A stretch of DNA of 64,000 nt from DAOUAT01 sp964551735 (GTDB lineage: Bacteria; Chloroflexota; Anaerolineae; CG2-30-64-16): NCBI GenBank assembly GCA_964551735.1, contig CAZKEF010000005.1, positions 62,001-126,000 on the forward strand, given 5' to 3'. A program made the translations under genes and the position numbers. Positions 61,915 through 64,000 of this stretch are shown in pieces; position 1 is the stretch's first letter; every line of letters starts with the position of its first letter. Below the pieces are notes generated by a model. The model made no database searches. It was given only the letters and a program-made list of their open reading frames with translations, and was not told the origin of the DNA.

Positions 61915-64000
61915 ATGGGAACGAACCTCACAGGAGATCGCCCCCGGCGGGGGTTGGGCTGGCCGATCGCCGGCAGCTTGTTACTGATGACGCTGGCTGC
62001 GGTGCTGGTGGTGGCCGCGCGGTGCAGCCTGCTGCCCGACCAGGTGAGCGGGCCCACAGCTACGCCGACTGCCACCGCGACGCCGTTGGCCGCGCCGGAG
62101 ATCGTGTTGGCGCCGGGCCAGGGCGGGCCGGGCACGCGCCTCAGCGCCACCGGCCGCGGTTGGCAGCCCGGCGTCACTGTCACCATCCGCCTGCAGGACC
62201 CGGACACGGGCCGCATGACGGCGGTTGACCAGGCGTCGGCCATCGTCAGCGACCGGGGCGAGTTCGCGGTGCGCTTTTCTTACCCGGCCGATCCGGGCTG
62301 GGCGACCCGGCCGACCGTGCTGGTGGTGGCCCAGGCCGCGGCCAGCGGCCAGCGCGCCACCGCGCCCTTCCTGATCATGGCCACGGTTGCGCCGACGGCC
62401 ACTTTCATCCCAACCGCCCAGGCCACGCCGACCGCGACGTCGGCGCCGCCCACGGCCACGCGGCCCGCGCCCACCGCGACCCTAGTGCTGCTCACCGCAA
62501 CGCCGCCCCCGCCGACGGCCACCGCGCCCCCGCCGACGGCAACGCCGCCCCCCGTGATCACCGAGTGGCGCGGGGAGTACTTCGCGAATCCCACCCTGGC
62601 CGGTGCGCCGGCCTTGGTGCGCAACGACAGCGTGATCGCCTTTAACTGGAACACCGGTGCGCCGGCCGCAGGCCTGCCTGTTGATGGCTTTTCCGTGCGT
62701 TGGGCGCGGACCCTGCCGTTCGACGCGGGCATCTATCGCTTCACCCTGGTGGTCGATGATGGTGCGCGTTTGTGGATCGATGGCCGGATCGTGCTGGACG
62801 AATGGCGCGATGGCAGCGCGCGCACCGTGACCGCAGACGTGCCGCTGGCCCAGGGCAACCATGCCGTCCGGCTCGAATACTATGAGCGCACCGGCGGGGC
62901 GCAGGTGCGTCTGGGCTGGGAGCGGCCCGGCACCGGCTCGTACCCCGATTGGCTGGGCCAGTATTGGGCGAACATGAACCTGGCGGGCAGCCCGGCCCTG
63001 GTGCGCAACGACCTGGCGGTTGATTTCAACTGGGGCACGGCCGCGCCTGCTGTGAGCCTGCCGGCCGATGGCTTTTCGGCCCGCTGGAGCCGTCAGCTCA
63101 CCTTCGCGGCGGGGCGCTATCGCCTCTTCGCGCAGGCCGATGACGGCGTGCGGGTTTTCGTGGACCGGTCGTTGGTGATCAACCAGTGGCGCGATGGGGC
63201 GGGCGGTCCCTACACCGCGGATCTCCAGCTCAGCGGTTCACATCAGGTGGTGGTGGAGTACTACGAGCGCACCGGCGCCGCAGTGATCAAGTTCTGGTGG
63301 CAGCCCATCGTTGTGCCGCCGACCGCGACGCCGACTGCGACGGCTACGGCGACGCCGACCGCTACACCGACGGCGACCACCACAGCGACGTCGACGCCCA
63401 CCGCGACGGCCTCAGCAACGCCGACCGCGACGCCGACAGCGACGCTGACCGCCACACCGACAGCGACCGCCACGGCCACGCCCACCGCGACGGCCTCAGC
63501 GACGCCGACTGCGACGGCGACGCTGACCGCCACACCGACAGCGACCGCCACGGCGACGTCGACGCCCACCGAGACGCCGACGGAGACGCCGACGCCCACC
63601 GAGACGCCGACACCGACCGAGACACCCACCGAGACGCCGACGCCCACCGAGACGCCGACGGAGACGCCGACGCCCACCGAGACGCCGACGCTGGAGCCGG
63701 GCGCGCCGACCTACACGCCGACCGCCACCGCGACGGTTACGCCGACTGCGACGCCATCTCCCACTCCGACGCCCACCCGGACGCCGGGCGTGTGGGTCAA
63801 CGAGCTGCTGCCGGTTCCGAGGAAGGTGGACTGGGATGGCAATGGCCAGGCCAATGCGCGCGACGAGTGGATCGAGTTGGTTAACGCGACCCGGCGGCCC
63901 GTTGACTTGGGCGGGTGGACGGTGGAGGTGAGCGGCGATCGCGGCGCGAAGGGGGTGGCCCGCCTGCCGCGGCGGACCGTGCTGCCGGCCGGCGGGTTCC
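61915..64000 (+). CDS. Secreted PA14 / TP-stalk / lamin-tail protein, partial at the right end
   Basis: At least 695 aa, running off the window without a stop. The ATG follows GGGGAGGA. A membrane anchor or signal lies at about residues 18-37 (IAGSLLLMTLAAVLVVAARCSLL). An immunoglobulin-like region follows (about 60-160), then a TP/AP-rich linker, two PA14-type domains (about 214-341 and 343-464), a long TPTAT/ETPTP stalk (about 466-624) and the start of a lamin-tail domain (WVNELLPVPRKVDWDGNGQA). PA14 domains bind sugars. It is probably a surface or extracellular adhesin. Confidence 0.82.
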   Translation, partial: MGTNLTGDRPRRGLGWPIAGSLLLMTLAAVLVVAARCSLLPDQVSGPTATPTATATPLAAPEIVLAPGQGGPGTRLSATGRGWQPGVTVTIRLQDPDTGRMTAVDQASAIVSDRGEFAVRFSYPADPGWATRPTVLVVAQAAASGQRATAPFLIMATVAPTATFIPTAQATPTATSAPPTATRPAPTATLVLLTATPPPPTATAPPPTATPPPVITEWRGEYFANPTLAGAPALVRNDSVIAFNWNTGAPAAGLPVDGFSVRWARTLPFDAGIYRFTLVVDDGARLWIDGRIVLDEWRDGSARTVTADVPLAQGNHAVRLEYYERTGGAQVRLGWERPGTGSYPDWLGQYWANMNLAGSPALVRNDLAVDFNWGTAAPAVSLPADGFSARWSRQLTFAAGRYRLFAQADDGVRVFVDRSLVINQWRDGAGGPYTADLQLSGSHQVVVEYYERTGAAVIKFWWQPIVVPPTATPTATATATPTATPTATTTATSTPTATASATPTATPTATLTATPTATATATPTATASATPTATATLTATPTATATATSTPTETPTETPTPTETPTPTETPTETPTPTETPTETPTPTETPTLEPGAPTYTPTATATVTPTATPSPTPTPTRTPGVWVNELLPVPRKVDWDGNGQANARDEWIELVNATRRPVDLGGWTVEVSGDRGAKGVARLPRRTVLPAGGF
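63313..63785 (+). repeat. Degenerate TP/ETPTP stalk-encoding repeat
   Basis: The DNA is a run of ACCGCGACG-like and GAGACGCCGACG-like units encoding Thr-Pro-rich stalk. The unit length is 9-12 bases and the copies are imperfect; length change by slippage is likely. Confidence 0.8.

Noticed and set aside
63261..63677. Minus-strand frame of repeated Val-Gly-Val-Ser residues
   Set aside because: It is the antisense of the TP-stalk repeat of the PA14 gene and follows from its low-complexity DNA.
63300..63800. Possible CRISPR-like repeat array
   Set aside because: The units are short, contiguous, degenerate and encode a TP stalk in frame, with no spacers.

Overview
The window is a contiguous piece of a GC-rich bacterial chromosome, most likely from an Anaerolineae-type member of the Chloroflexota. 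This is an inference from several things seen together: DUF1638, SIMPL and EttA genes; many large secreted proteins, one ending in a LYLPLI tail; threonine-proline stalks; a carotenoid cluster with a fused two-motif lycopene cyclase; and abundant intergenic hairpin and 'TCATTCTGAGCG' type repeats. No rRNA, tRNA, CRISPR array or intact insertion sequence was seen.

Layout. 1-4.3 kb: DedA, a DUF1638 protein translationally coupled to a uridine-kinase-like protein, and a SIMPL protein. 4.3-8.3 kb (minus strand): an electron-transfer operon (37-aa membrane peptide, 161-aa membrane protein, octaheme cytochrome c, Tat-exported four-cluster ferredoxin, NrfD-type quinol subunit). 8.5-11.2 kb: a histidine kinase/response regulator pair just upstream of that operon. 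11.3-16.3 kb: DinB, an anchored lipid-interaction-like protein of unknown role, M24 peptidase, family 5 uracil-DNA glycosylase and a double nitroreductase. 16.4-33.4 kb: carotenoid region (phytoene synthase, phytoene desaturase, carotenoid oxygenase, ABC transporter, SDR39U1, SRPBCC, a second desaturase-like flavoprotein, a lactate/malate dehydrogenase homologue, AKR, a ten-helix membrane protein, lycopene cyclase, MFS exporter). 33.4-44 kb: a decayed hicBA module, two alpha/beta hydrolases, EttA, SDR, DUF89/ARMT1, ferredoxin, rhodanese, PIG-L deacetylase and a secreted glycoside hydrolase.

44-64 kb is the most unusual part: a hybrid-sensor histidine kinase and LuxR-type regulator, a truncated regulator paralogue, and then two related loci, each with a similar leader and promoter and a very large secreted Asp-box protein. 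The second locus also has an intact 115-aa degenerate-receiver-like protein, and the first keeps only a remnant of that gene. Between the two loci lie a DNRLRE protein and two tandem seven-repeat FG-GAP (integrin-alpha-like) proteins. A PA14/TP-stalk/lamin-tail protein runs off the right end.

The genes suggest a respiratory, pigmented, surface-protein-rich organism. The carotenoid genes could make cyclic carotenoids and, through the oxygenase, apocarotenoids. The 44-62 kb region looks like a duplicated signalling plus surface-protein system whose first copy is partly degraded.
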